Assembly: GCA_902783085.1 (NCBI GenBank)
Contig: CACZPT010000049.1
Coordinates: 1 to 13,851, forward strand
Direction of reading: 5' to 3'
Source: an uncultured Methanobrevibacter sp.
GTDB taxonomy: Archaea; Methanobacteriota; Methanobacteria; Methanobacteriales; Methanobacteriaceae
Length of the DNA: 13,851 bases
In this document: in pieces, positions 6,288 through 13,087 of the stretch
How positions within the stretch are numbered: the stretch's first letter is position 1
Layout of the letters: every line of letters starts with the position of its first letter
Made by a program: the position numbers and the translations under genes
Notes under the pieces: generated by a model
The model's database searches: none
Told to the model about the DNA's origin: nothing
What the model saw: the letters and a program-made list of their open reading frames with translations, nothing else

Positions 6288-8294
6288 ATGAAATCAATGT
6301 CAAATGTAGACATTTTTACAATAAGTGATGAACTTAATAATTTATTAGCTGGAGCTAGGGTAGATAAATCATTTCAACCTGCTAAAGATATTGTTGTTAT
6401 GAGATTTCATGTTCCAGGAACTGGTAGAGTTGATTTAGTAATGCAATGTGGCGTTAGAATACATACAAGTAAATATCCTCTTGAAAATCCTAAAAATCCA
6501 CCATCATTTCCAATGCTTTTAAGAAAAAGAGTTAAAGGAGCTCATGTTGTGAGTATAGAACAGCATAATTTTGATCGTGTGGTGGAAATAAAAGTTAAAA
6601 AAGACAAATACTATACAATTATTGTTGAATTATTTGATAAAGGAAATATAATTTTATTGGATGATGAAAACAACATTGTTTTACCTCTTAAAAGAAAACA
6701 ATGGAGTGATAGGGATATTAGTTCTAAAAAAGAATATGTATTCCCACATGATAGAGGGATTAATCCAATAAATGTGACAAAAGAAGAATTGCATAATCTA
6801 ATTAATCAAACAGATAGTGATATTGTTAGAACACTTGCTACAAATGGTTTGGGAAGTTTATATGCTGAAGAAATAATTGAAAAAGCAAATGAATTTGAAA
6901 AAATTGACAAAAATACACCAAACAATCAATTAACCAGCTCACAGATTACAAACATATATAATGGACTTGAAAGTTTATTTGATGAACTTAAAAATGAAGA
7001 GTATAAACCTCAAATTGTTAAAGATGGTAATAAAGAAGATGTTATTCCAATTGACTTAGTAAAATATGATGGATTTGAAAAAATATATTTTGAAAACTTC
7101 AATGAAGCTTGCGATGAATATTACTCTAAAAAAGTTAACACGGATATAAAAGACATCAAAGAGAAAGCTTGGAATAAAAAAGTAAATAAATTTGAAAAAA
7201 GATTACGTTTACAAGAAGAAACACTCGATAATTTTAATAAAACAATCGAAACAAGCCAACATAAAGGAGAGGTTATTTATTCTAATTACACCACCATTGA
7301 AAATATAATAAATGTTGTGAATTCGGCTTTAAGTAAAGGTTATTCTATTAAAGAAATTGGCAAAATTCTAAAAAAAGCAAAGGAAGATGGGATGAAAGAA
7401 GCTGAAATTTATGAATCAATTGATAAGCTAGGAGTATTGACATTGAAAATAGATGATACCTCCATAAGCATCAACCCAAAATTATCAATACCTGAAAATG
7501 CTGAAAATTACTATGAAAAATCTAAAAAAGCTAAAAAGAAAACAAAAGGTGCTTTAATAGCTATTGAAAATACTAAAAAACAACTTGAAGAAATAAAAAC
7601 TAAAAAAGAGACTGCAATGGAAAATATCTCAATTCCAAAAAAACGTGAAAAAAAGAATCTGAAATGGTATGAAAAATTAAGATGGTTTATAACTTCAGAT
7701 AACACATTAGTTATTGGAGGGCGTGATGCAAACACAAATGAAGCCGTTGTTAAAAAATATTTAGACAATAATGATATTTATTTGCATGCAGATATACATG
7801 GTGCATCATCAACTGCAATAAAACTAGAAGGCAAATCATTAAATGATAATATACTTAAAGAATCTGGTGAGTTTGCAGCATCATTTTCATCTGCTTGGTC
7901 AAAAGGTTTCACATCTCAAGACGTATTTTGGGTCTATCCGGACCAAGTATCAAAAACACCCCAAGCCGGAGAATTTTTAGCAAAAGGATCATTTGTAATC
8001 AGAGGTAATCGCAATTACATAAGAAGTGCAAAAGTAAAAATAGCTATTGGAATTGTTGATTATGAAGGAAAAAGAATAATGGCCGGACCAATAGAATCAC
8101 TAGAAGCACATTGCGATAATTTCGTAGTCCTAAAACCAGGATATACAAAAAAAGAAGCAATAGCTAAAAAAATACTAAATAAAATAAATGAAGATGATTT
8201 ACTCACATTAGATGATATAATACGTGTTTTACCATCTGGAAAATGTGATATAGATGAAGAATATCATCAAAGAAAAAAATATGAAAAGAATTAA
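6288..8294 (+). CDS. rqcH: NFACT family ribosome rescue factor (archaeal RqcH / Rqc2 / NEMF homologue)
   Basis: The 668-residue protein (start at the second ATG, chosen by the AGGTG site) has the full NFACT layout. An NFACT-N domain opens with SNVDIFTISDELNNLLAGARVDK. Charged helical segments predicted as coiled coil follow at about 280-470. The NFACT-R domain (RWFITSDNTLVIGGRDANTN and IYLHADIHGASS) follows at about 460-560. The Asp-Arg pair in NFDRVVEI (D96, R97) matches the DR motif needed for alanine-tail synthesis in bacterial RqcH. The family binds large ribosomal subunits stalled with peptidyl-tRNA and adds C-terminal tails that mark the nascent chain for degradation. Archaeal members are expected to do likewise. 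The gene is divergent from the EMC6-like gene, and its stop codon overlaps the convergent UPF0173 gene by 4 bp. Confidence 0.92.
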   Translation: MKSMSNVDIFTISDELNNLLAGARVDKSFQPAKDIVVMRFHVPGTGRVDLVMQCGVRIHTSKYPLENPKNPPSFPMLLRKRVKGAHVVSIEQHNFDRVVEIKVKKDKYYTIIVELFDKGNIILLDDENNIVLPLKRKQWSDRDISSKKEYVFPHDRGINPINVTKEELHNLINQTDSDIVRTLATNGLGSLYAEEIIEKANEFEKIDKNTPNNQLTSSQITNIYNGLESLFDELKNEEYKPQIVKDGNKEDVIPIDLVKYDGFEKIYFENFNEACDEYYSKKVNTDIKDIKEKAWNKKVNKFEKRLRLQEETLDNFNKTIETSQHKGEVIYSNYTTIENIINVVNSALSKGYSIKEIGKILKKAKEDGMKEAEIYESIDKLGVLTLKIDDTSISINPKLSIPENAENYYEKSKKAKKKTKGALIAIENTKKQLEEIKTKKETAMENISIPKKREKKNLKWYEKLRWFITSDNTLVIGGRDANTNEAVVKKYLDNNDIYLHADIHGASSTAIKLEGKSLNDNILKESGEFAASFSSAWSKGFTSQDVFWVYPDQVSKTPQAGEFLAKGSFVIRGNRNYIRSAKVKIAIGIVDYEGKRIMAGPIESLEAHCDNFVVLKPGYTKKEAIAKKILNKINEDDLLTLDDIIRVLPSGKCDIDEEYHQRKKYEKN

Positions 8295-9010
8295 TCCTGA
8301 TAATTTTCAGGATTATATTCAAAATATTCATTAGGATTTAAAATAACAGTATCTATTTTTGGATTAAACTGCATTACAAAATTTGCAAAAATTGTAGGGT
8401 CTTGTTCAATAGGTGGGAATGTATTGTAATGCATAGGTATTGTAATTTTAGGATTTAACCACAATGAAGCAAGTGCTGCTTCAAAAGGACCCATAGTAAA
8501 CTTATCACCAATAGGCACCATCACAATATCCGGTTTATAAATATCACCAATAATATCTTTCATGTCTTTAAACAGTCCAGTATCACCACAATGAAATATT
8601 TTAGTACCATCTTCAAAAGTAATTAAAAAACTGGCTGCAGACCCACCAGGAATAAGTTCATCAACCATATCAATATCAGAAGAATGTTTTGCATCAAGCA
8701 TTGTAAATTTAATTCCCCTAAACACAAAAGAACCTCCAATATTAACACTAATATTATTAATTCCTTGTTTTGATAAGAATAATGAAATTTCATGAATCGC
8801 AGCTATTGGAGCATTAGTTGAATTTGAAATATCTAATGCATCACCCAAATGATCTGAATGTCCATGAGTAACCAATATAATGTCAGGATTTAATTCTTCA
8901 ACAGGAACCGGACAACTAGGATTATTACCAACGAATGGATCGATTAATATATGAACATCATCATCACTTATTATTTCAAATGCAGAATGTCCCAACCATC
9001 TAATTTCCAT
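8291..9010 (-). CDS. UPF0173 metal-dependent hydrolase (metallo-beta-lactamase fold)
   Basis: This 239-residue cytosolic protein begins MEIRWLGHSAFEI, typical of the UPF0173 / UlaG-like group. It carries the metal-binding THGHSDHLGD motif (48-57; H49, H51, D53, H54), a further FHCGDTGLF segment with the bridging aspartate, and a late MHYNTFPP histidine. Members bind two divalent metals and are annotated as hydrolases, but the physiological substrate is unknown. L-ascorbate-6-phosphate lactonase activity belongs to one branch and should not be assumed here. The start codon shares one base with the stop of the upstream 397-residue membrane protein gene (TAATG), so the two are almost certainly in one operon with coupled translation. 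Confidence 0.9.
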   Translation of the reverse strand: MEIRWLGHSAFEIISDDDVHILIDPFVGNNPSCPVPVEELNPDIILVTHGHSDHLGDALDISNSTNAPIAAIHEISLFLSKQGINNISVNIGGSFVFRGIKFTMLDAKHSSDIDMVDELIPGGSAASFLITFEDGTKIFHCGDTGLFKDMKDIIGDIYKPDIVMVPIGDKFTMGPFEAALASLWLNPKITIPMHYNTFPPIEQDPTIFANFVMQFNPKIDTVILNPNEYFEYNPENYQD

Positions 9011-10203
9011 TAAGCAGCTCCCCCACCAATACTATTTAAAATTGTGTTCTCATCCAAATTAGATGCAATATTCCAAGTTCTTTCGAAATCTGCCCTAATA
9101 TTTGAAATTGACATTCTATCATCATAAATAGCACCATATTCAGAATCATTAATAGTATCATCAGAAATAATCATTGCATGAGAATCATCTGTAATCAAAT
9201 TAACTGAATGCACTTTTGGAACAGTTTTAATATGAACTCCCTGTTTTAAAAGAGAAGCTATTAAAAAAGTATAAGAAATATCAGATAAATCAAATTCATC
9301 AATAATGACTCTGGAATATATTGTAGGCACATGAGATAAGAACCTATCAGATAATGTATTTAAAGATGGGATTTCTAACATTATCTCTTTGTTAACATGC
9401 ACAGCCAACTGGTCAAAAGCATCATTTGATGATACAATGCCGCCATCTGATAAAATATTACTTCTAAGTAATTTAGGAACAGGTAATTTTTCAGGATGAT
9501 TAACATCAATTTCAATATCCCTACCCTGTGGCTCACCAACATTAGATAAAATATCTACACTATCATTATTTTGACTTAATGCACGTATAATCTCTTCAGA
9601 TTTATCCGGACTTTCTTCAAATTGTGGTTCTTCAGTATAGAAATAATCTTTAGAACGCCTTTTAGGTTTTCTATCAACTGATATAGGTTTATCATAAGTT
9701 GGAGTAAAATTAAGTGGATTATCAAAATCTATATCCTTTTCTTCCCTATTAACAACACGAAGAACAGCTTTAGATTCATCAACATCAGAATCAGAATAAT
9801 CTCTAGGAGTCATACGTCGGTTATTTTCAGATTCATAATATTCCCATAACCCACTATCATCAATATCATCACCATAATATCTGTCATCATCATAGCCAGA
9901 TTGCATTCTTAAAGGGCCATGACTTTCAAAATTAGAATTTTCATTTCTTGAACCTCTTCTTGGAAAATTAATGGATGATGAATCAAAATCCTTAGAATTT
10001 AAAAACTCTTTAATAACACCTGTTGTTTTATCAGCATTAGAATCAACGAAATAGCTAATAATTAATATAACACCAACTATTGAAATTAAAAAACCAACCA
10101 CCAATAGAATACCTATCAAATTATAGATAGTTGCCCCATATGCAATGAGGATACCAATTACAAATAAAATAATTCCTAAAATAAACTTTAATGTATTTCC
10201 CAC
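9010..10203 (-). CDS. Membrane-anchored protein with acidic linker and possible PLD/TrmB-like C-terminal domain
   Basis: I do not recognise a named family. The first GTG (10212) overlaps an AGGGTGA ribosome site, so the GTG at 10201-10203, 5 nt after that site, is the better start (397 residues). Two adjacent hydrophobic spans cover about residues 5-50. A long polar, Asp/Glu/Ser/Arg-rich linker, probably disordered, covers about 55-235. A folded C-terminal domain follows. Its end (HSVNLITDDSHAMIISDD, then EYGAIYDDRMSISNIRADFE) recalls the phospholipase D-like or TrmB sensor pattern, but the HKD catalytic motif is missing, so any binding role is inference. The domain should face the cytoplasm if both spans form a hairpin. 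It is the first gene of an operon with the UPF0173 hydrolase. Confidence 0.8.
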   Translation of the reverse strand: MGNTLKFILGIILFVIGILIAYGATIYNLIGILLVVGFLISIVGVILIISYFVDSNADKTTGVIKEFLNSKDFDSSSINFPRRGSRNENSNFESHGPLRMQSGYDDDRYYGDDIDDSGLWEYYESENNRRMTPRDYSDSDVDESKAVLRVVNREEKDIDFDNPLNFTPTYDKPISVDRKPKRRSKDYFYTEEPQFEESPDKSEEIIRALSQNNDSVDILSNVGEPQGRDIEIDVNHPEKLPVPKLLRSNILSDGGIVSSNDAFDQLAVHVNKEIMLEIPSLNTLSDRFLSHVPTIYSRVIIDEFDLSDISYTFLIASLLKQGVHIKTVPKVHSVNLITDDSHAMIISDDTINDSEYGAIYDDRMSISNIRADFERTWNIASNLDENTILNSIGGGAA

Positions 10204-10208
10204 TTTAT

Positions 10209-10215
10209 TCACCCT
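10209..10215 (-). promoter_or_regulatory. Ribosome binding site that decides a GTG start
   Basis: AGGGTGA on the minus strand contains the first possible GTG (10212) and sits 5 nt before the second GTG (10203). Because the first GTG is part of the site itself, the second is the likely initiator. Confidence 0.6.
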
Positions 10216-10354
10216 AAAATAATTTAATAATCACTCTGATAATTAATATCTTTAACAATACATATAAATCTAATGGAAAAAAATATCAAAAATTGCTTTA
10301 AAAAATTCAAAATTAATAAAAGTAATACATTTGATAAAAATAGTAATATAAAAA

Positions 10355-10362
10355 TTATATAT
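10355..10362 (+). promoter_or_regulatory. TATA-like box of the pilin gene pair
   Basis: ttatatat lies about 30 bp before the ATG at 10391, and AGGTGA (10381-10386) lies 4 nt before that ATG. A start site about 25 bp below the TATA box would give a very short leader that just holds the ribosome site. Confidence 0.5.
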
Positions 10363-10390
10363 GATTTCATAATAAACATTAGGTGAAAAT

Positions 10391-10597
10391 ATGAAAATAT
10401 TTAAAAAAATAATTAAAGATCAATCTGGTCAAGGAGCTGCAGAATATATTCTATTATTTGGAGGAGTAATAGTTATTGCATTATTTGCATTAACAATATA
10501 TAGAACATATATGGACACAAGTAACACAAGTTTAAGTGCGAAAGATGATATAATGGATGTTAGAAACACAATATTAGACAATAGAACCCATGTATAA
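10391..10597 (+). CDS. Class III signal peptide pilin-like protein 1
   Basis: This 68-residue protein has the archaeal class III (type IV pilin-like) prepilin signature: a basic leader MKIFKKIIKDQSG, then QGAAEYILLFGGVIVIALFALTI. Cleavage is expected between Gly and Gln by an EppA-type prepilin peptidase, leaving a mature protein of about 55 residues with a glutamate at position +5 and one hydrophobic helix. Such short pilins usually form the structural core of surface pili rather than archaella. The C-terminal tail is only about 30 polar residues. The start is supported by AGGTGA at 10381-10386. It overlaps the next pilin gene by 8 bp. No assembly ATPase, platform protein or peptidase is present in this window. 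Confidence 0.85.
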   Translation: MKIFKKIIKDQSGQGAAEYILLFGGVIVIALFALTIYRTYMDTSNTSLSAKDDIMDVRNTILDNRTHV

Positions 10598-10772
10598 TAA
10601 AAAATTAGACAACAATGGACAAAGTAGTGCTGAATTAATCCTAATAGTTGGTGGATTAATTGTAATTGTATTATTTGTTGGAAGTTATATTTCTAACATA
10701 ACAAACACTACACAAGAAAATTTTAAAAAAATATTAGAAAAAGAAAGAGATTTTTTAATAAATATGATTTAA
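10590..10772 (+). CDS. Class III signal peptide pilin-like protein 2
   Basis: This 60-residue protein is a second prepilin-like protein. After a short leader (MYNKKLDNNG) comes QSSAELILIVGGLIVIVLFVGSYI, again with Gln at the expected cleavage site and Glu at +5. The mature part would be about 50 residues with a short charged tail. There is no ribosome site of its own. The ATG lies inside the end of pilin 1 (8-bp overlap), so translation probably depends on re-initiation after pilin 1. The leader is weakly basic compared with pilin 1. The stop codon forms part of the inverted repeat that separates it from the convergent polyferredoxin gene. Confidence 0.8.
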   Translation: MYNKKLDNNGQSSAELILIVGGLIVIVLFVGSYISNITNTTQENFKKILEKERDFLINMI

Positions 10773-10792
10773 GGGGAGATTAACTCTCCTTA
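10770..10792. terminator. Hairpin shared by two convergent genes
   Basis: The arms TAAGGGGAG (10770-10778) and CTCTCCTTA (10784-10792) pair over 9 positions with one G-U and a 5-nt loop, ATTAA. The left arm begins with the TAA of pilin 2 and the right arm ends with the stop codon of the polyferredoxin gene on the other strand. T-rich sequence flanks both sides, so it could end transcription in both directions. Confidence 0.6.
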
Positions 10793-11797
10793 ATCATTTA
10801 AAATTTTATTTAAACATTCGTTCCAAGCTTCAGAATTGATGTTGTTTAATTTCATTGATGTTCTAGTTAAAGCTCTTATACTTTGAGGACATGCTTTTAT
10901 ACATGCTCCACATAAGTTACAAAATGTTAAATTAGTAACTGCCTTACCCTCAACAATTTCAATTGCGTTACATGAACAAACATCTTGACAAGCATGACAA
11001 GAATCACCTTTACATACGGATTCTTCTGTTTCAACTAATCCTAAGTTACCTGCAAATGGTTTTGTAATATCAATTGCATCTACCGGACATATTTCAGCAC
11101 ACCAAGAACAGTTCACACAACTTTTTTTAGAAATAATTGTATCTCCAGTAATTTCTGGAACATCAATTTGATCTTGCAACATACAAGTAGAACAAATTTC
11201 AGTAATTGCATCTTCTGGACAAATTCTTTTACAAATACCACAATAAACACATTTTGTAGTATCAACTTCAATAGAGTTATTGACCACATCCACACTGGAT
11301 GTAGGAACATTAGAAATATCTATTGCTCCAGGAGGACATAACTCGGCACAGAATCCACAATAAATACATTTTTCATCATCAATTGAAATTTCTCCCCTAA
11401 CAAGATCTTGTCTTTTCGGAAGATTTCTTTCAAAAATAATTGCATCTCTAGGACATGCAACCGAACATCTACCACAATAAATACAATCATCTTCGCAAAC
11501 TTCTGATTTAATATCCCAATAAGGATAATTACCACCATCTTTAATATTAACCCCATCAATAAATAATGATAAAGCTCCAAACGGACAAGCTACAGAGCAT
11601 AATCCACATAAAACACAAGTATTTGAATTAACTGAAATCGCATCCATTTCAATTAATCCTCTTGCTATTGGAACAATAGGTCCTAATCTTAAAGAAGATG
11701 TTGGACAAACATCAGCACATATTCCGCAACTGACACATATATCATCATCATATCTTAATTTACGAATCTCGGAACCATCTCTTTCAACATTAAACAT
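10790..11797 (-). CDS. fwdF: Polyferredoxin with eight [4Fe-4S] motifs, FwdF type
   Basis: This 335-residue protein is made of ferredoxin repeats. Eight cysteine clusters start at about residues 21, 61, 105, 144, 183, 227, 262 and 293. Most are CxxCxxCxxxCP; the seventh is irregular (C262, C267, C270, C274, C276), and an extra pair lies at C202 and C205. Cluster number, length and the opening (RDGSEIRKLRYD, then LGPIVPIARGLIEMDAI) match the polyferredoxin subunit F of tungsten/molybdenum formylmethanofuran dehydrogenase, which wires electrons into CO2 reduction at the first step of methanogenesis. The other fwd genes are not adjacent, so this may be a separate copy that serves another partner. 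A 63-residue ferredoxin gene ends 14 bp upstream, which implies one operon. That it is a polyferredoxin is certain; the FwdF identity is likely but recalled from family features. Confidence 0.75.
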   Translation of the reverse strand: MFNVERDGSEIRKLRYDDDICVSCGICADVCPTSSLRLGPIVPIARGLIEMDAISVNSNTCVLCGLCSVACPFGALSLFIDGVNIKDGGNYPYWDIKSEVCEDDCIYCGRCSVACPRDAIIFERNLPKRQDLVRGEISIDDEKCIYCGFCAELCPPGAIDISNVPTSSVDVVNNSIEVDTTKCVYCGICKRICPEDAITEICSTCMLQDQIDVPEITGDTIISKKSCVNCSWCAEICPVDAIDITKPFAGNLGLVETEESVCKGDSCHACQDVCSCNAIEIVEGKAVTNLTFCNLCGACIKACPQSIRALTRTSMKLNNINSEAWNECLNKILND

Positions 11798-11811
11798 TTT
11801 CTATCGCCCCA

Positions 11812-12003
11812 CTATGCTTTAGATATAGCTTGGTTAGGACAATTCTGAATACAAAGATCGCAATCATCACAATTTTCAGGAACTATTTTTACATCTCCAT
11901 TTTCTTCAATGATTGCACCTTGTTCACATAGTTTAATGCATAAACCTTGTACTGGACAATTATCAATGTGTCCACAAGCTTCAGAATCGATTTTAACTAC
12001 CAT
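11812..12003 (-). CDS. Small ferredoxin, 2x[4Fe-4S]-like with unusual first motif
   Basis: This 63-residue ferredoxin-like protein is first in the operon with the polyferredoxin. The second cluster motif is classical (C45, C48, C51, C55 followed by Pro). The first is stretched: C10, C16, C22 and C26, with five residues between the first three cysteines instead of two. It may therefore hold a cluster with altered geometry or potential. A strong ribosome site, GAGGTGG (minus strand, 12008-12014), supports the ATG. It probably passes electrons to or from the polyferredoxin encoded next. It does not resemble FwdG closely enough for me to call it that. Confidence 0.8.
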   Translation of the reverse strand: MVVKIDSEACGHIDNCPVQGLCIKLCEQGAIIEENGDVKIVPENCDDCDLCIQNCPNQAISKA

Positions 12004-12042
12004 ATAACCACCTCAAATACATGCAAAAAAAACAATTTCAAT

Positions 12043-12050
12043 ATGTTATA
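12043..12050 (-). promoter_or_regulatory. TATA-like box of the ferredoxin-polyferredoxin operon
   Basis: On the minus strand ttatataa lies about 40 bp before the ferredoxin ATG, leaving room for a leader of roughly 15-20 nt that contains the GAGGTGG site. The 108-bp spacer to coaD also must contain the end of the coaD transcript; no clear hairpin is visible there. Confidence 0.45.
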
Positions 12051-12111
12051 TAAAATGATTTTTTACATGTTATATTTAATATATATCGAATTGTAGTAAT
12101 AAACATATCGA

Positions 12112-12582
12112 TTATTTTCTAGTATTTTTAATAAGTACCCCATTTTTATTTATCTCACCAGCACGAATTCTAGTAGATGAAATAGGAGTACCATCTTCTG
12201 CCAAAACAAAACTAACAATTACAATATCAAGAGGACCCATACCCTTAGAAGTACGTATCTCATTAATTTTAATTGCATTTGGTTCAGTTTCTTCACTGAC
12301 AACAATAGCATCAAAATCCGGATCAAATATTGTAGTCCCATAAGGATCATCTAAAGATACAACATTAAACTCAGATTTATCAGAGAAAAATGATTTTAAA
12401 TTCCCCATCCGTACTTCACAAGAATCAATATCACCTTTTAAACCGCCAAAAGCATCAGAAGTGACACCAATTTCTATTTGATTACCAATTTCAAAAGCTG
12501 TAGTTAGTAACTTTTTGTGACCATCATGAAATTTATCAAAAGTTCCACCAACAGCAACTTTATTGTATTGCTTATAACTCAT
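12112..12582 (-). CDS. coaD: Phosphopantetheine adenylyltransferase, archaeal type
   Basis: This 156-residue nucleotidyltransferase transfers AMP from ATP to 4'-phosphopantetheine to give dephospho-CoA, the penultimate step of CoA synthesis. The nucleotidylyl transferase signature GGTFDKFHDGHKKLL (13-27, HxGH-type) is at the N-terminus, and ISSTRIRAGEI, the ISSTR-type motif, lies near the C-terminus. Length and the divergent sequence fit the archaeal/eukaryotic PPAT group rather than bacterial CoaD. It appears to be a single-gene transcript: it is 108 bp upstream of the ferredoxin gene on the same strand, and a transposon-derived repeat ends about 47 bp upstream of its start. The ribosome site is weak (AGGAC). 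Confidence 0.92.
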   Translation of the reverse strand: MSYKQYNKVAVGGTFDKFHDGHKKLLTTAFEIGNQIEIGVTSDAFGGLKGDIDSCEVRMGNLKSFFSDKSEFNVVSLDDPYGTTIFDPDFDAIVVSEETEPNAIKINEIRTSKGMGPLDIVIVSFVLAEDGTPISSTRIRAGEINKNGVLIKNTRK

Positions 12583-12629
12583 AATATTGTCCTAAAGTTA
12601 GTCTTTAATAAGATTTTATTAAAACTATT

Positions 12630-12849
12630 GAACTACCCCAACTTGTAGAAGTTGAGGATTCTTATTTCACGGGTCGTATACTCTTATAAATATAGGATTA
12701 CCGTGCTATCCCCCTCGCCTTGAAGGTTCAGACAATTACAATGTTTCTTTTTTCAACTTGACTATTATTAAAAAAAGTTAAATTAGATATCAGCATTGTC
12801 AATTATTATTTTTAGTTATATTACTATTTAAAGTTCATTAAAAAGCATT
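12630..12849 (-). repeat. Repeat copy B: tnpB-less IS200/IS605-type end, possible omega-RNA remnant
   Basis: This is the better preserved partner of 3259-3475. Read on the minus strand it runs from aatgct, through an 18-bp stretch identical to copy A (12821-12838), a tgtctgaaccttcaaggcg segment near 12725, and ends in gaatcc, a hairpin and ggggtagttcaa. I know this terminal layout from the right ends of tnpB-type IS200/IS605 elements, where the omega RNA scaffold ends and the guide begins. No tnpB reading frame is intact here. The neighbouring 12850-12905 may contain decayed coding (one minus-strand frame reads PLSMEYVAVP then stop), but this is too short to support. The right end lies just upstream of coaD. 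Confidence 0.65.
12636..12657 (-). repeat. Terminal hairpin of repeat copy B
   Basis: CCCCAACTT and AAGTTGAGG pair over 9 positions with one mismatch around a 4-nt gtag loop. On the minus strand the hairpin is followed directly by tagttcaa, the presumed right boundary of the element. Confidence 0.7.
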
Positions 12850-13087
12850 TTGATAAATTTTTGTACAGTTCATGGCACTGCTACATACTCCATCGACAAT
12901 GGTTTAAATAATAATTAAATTTTCAAATTTAATTTATTTTTGTAAAATAAAATTTTAATTAATGTATTGATTAAAAACTGTGTGTTTAGTGATTTTTATA
13001 TCCTCAATTATAATCAATTAAATAACACCCACATATAATAATGACCAAAGAAAATATAAACTCAATTAAGAAATAGAAAACAAAATA
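12850..13087. other. AT-rich gene-free spacer
   Basis: Between repeat copy B and the presumed edge of the IS630 element I see no supportable gene, RNA gene or long repeat. Base composition is very AT-rich apart from about 12863-12903, a more GC-balanced patch that may be decayed transposase coding from the tnpB-type element next to it. Confidence 0.5.

Noticed and set aside
11113..11580. Two minus-strand open frames inside the polyferredoxin gene
   Set aside because: They are out-of-frame shadows of the repeated cysteine motifs and show no domain or ribosome site.
12850..12905. 3' end of a tnpB gene
   Set aside because: One minus-strand frame gives a plausible short tail, but it is about ten residues long with no zinc-finger cysteines, so it cannot be supported as a gene.
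12630..13087. CRISPR array or tandem repeats
   Set aside because: The gene-free region has one imperfect hairpin and no regularly spaced direct repeats; the only similarity is the distant copy at 3259-3475.
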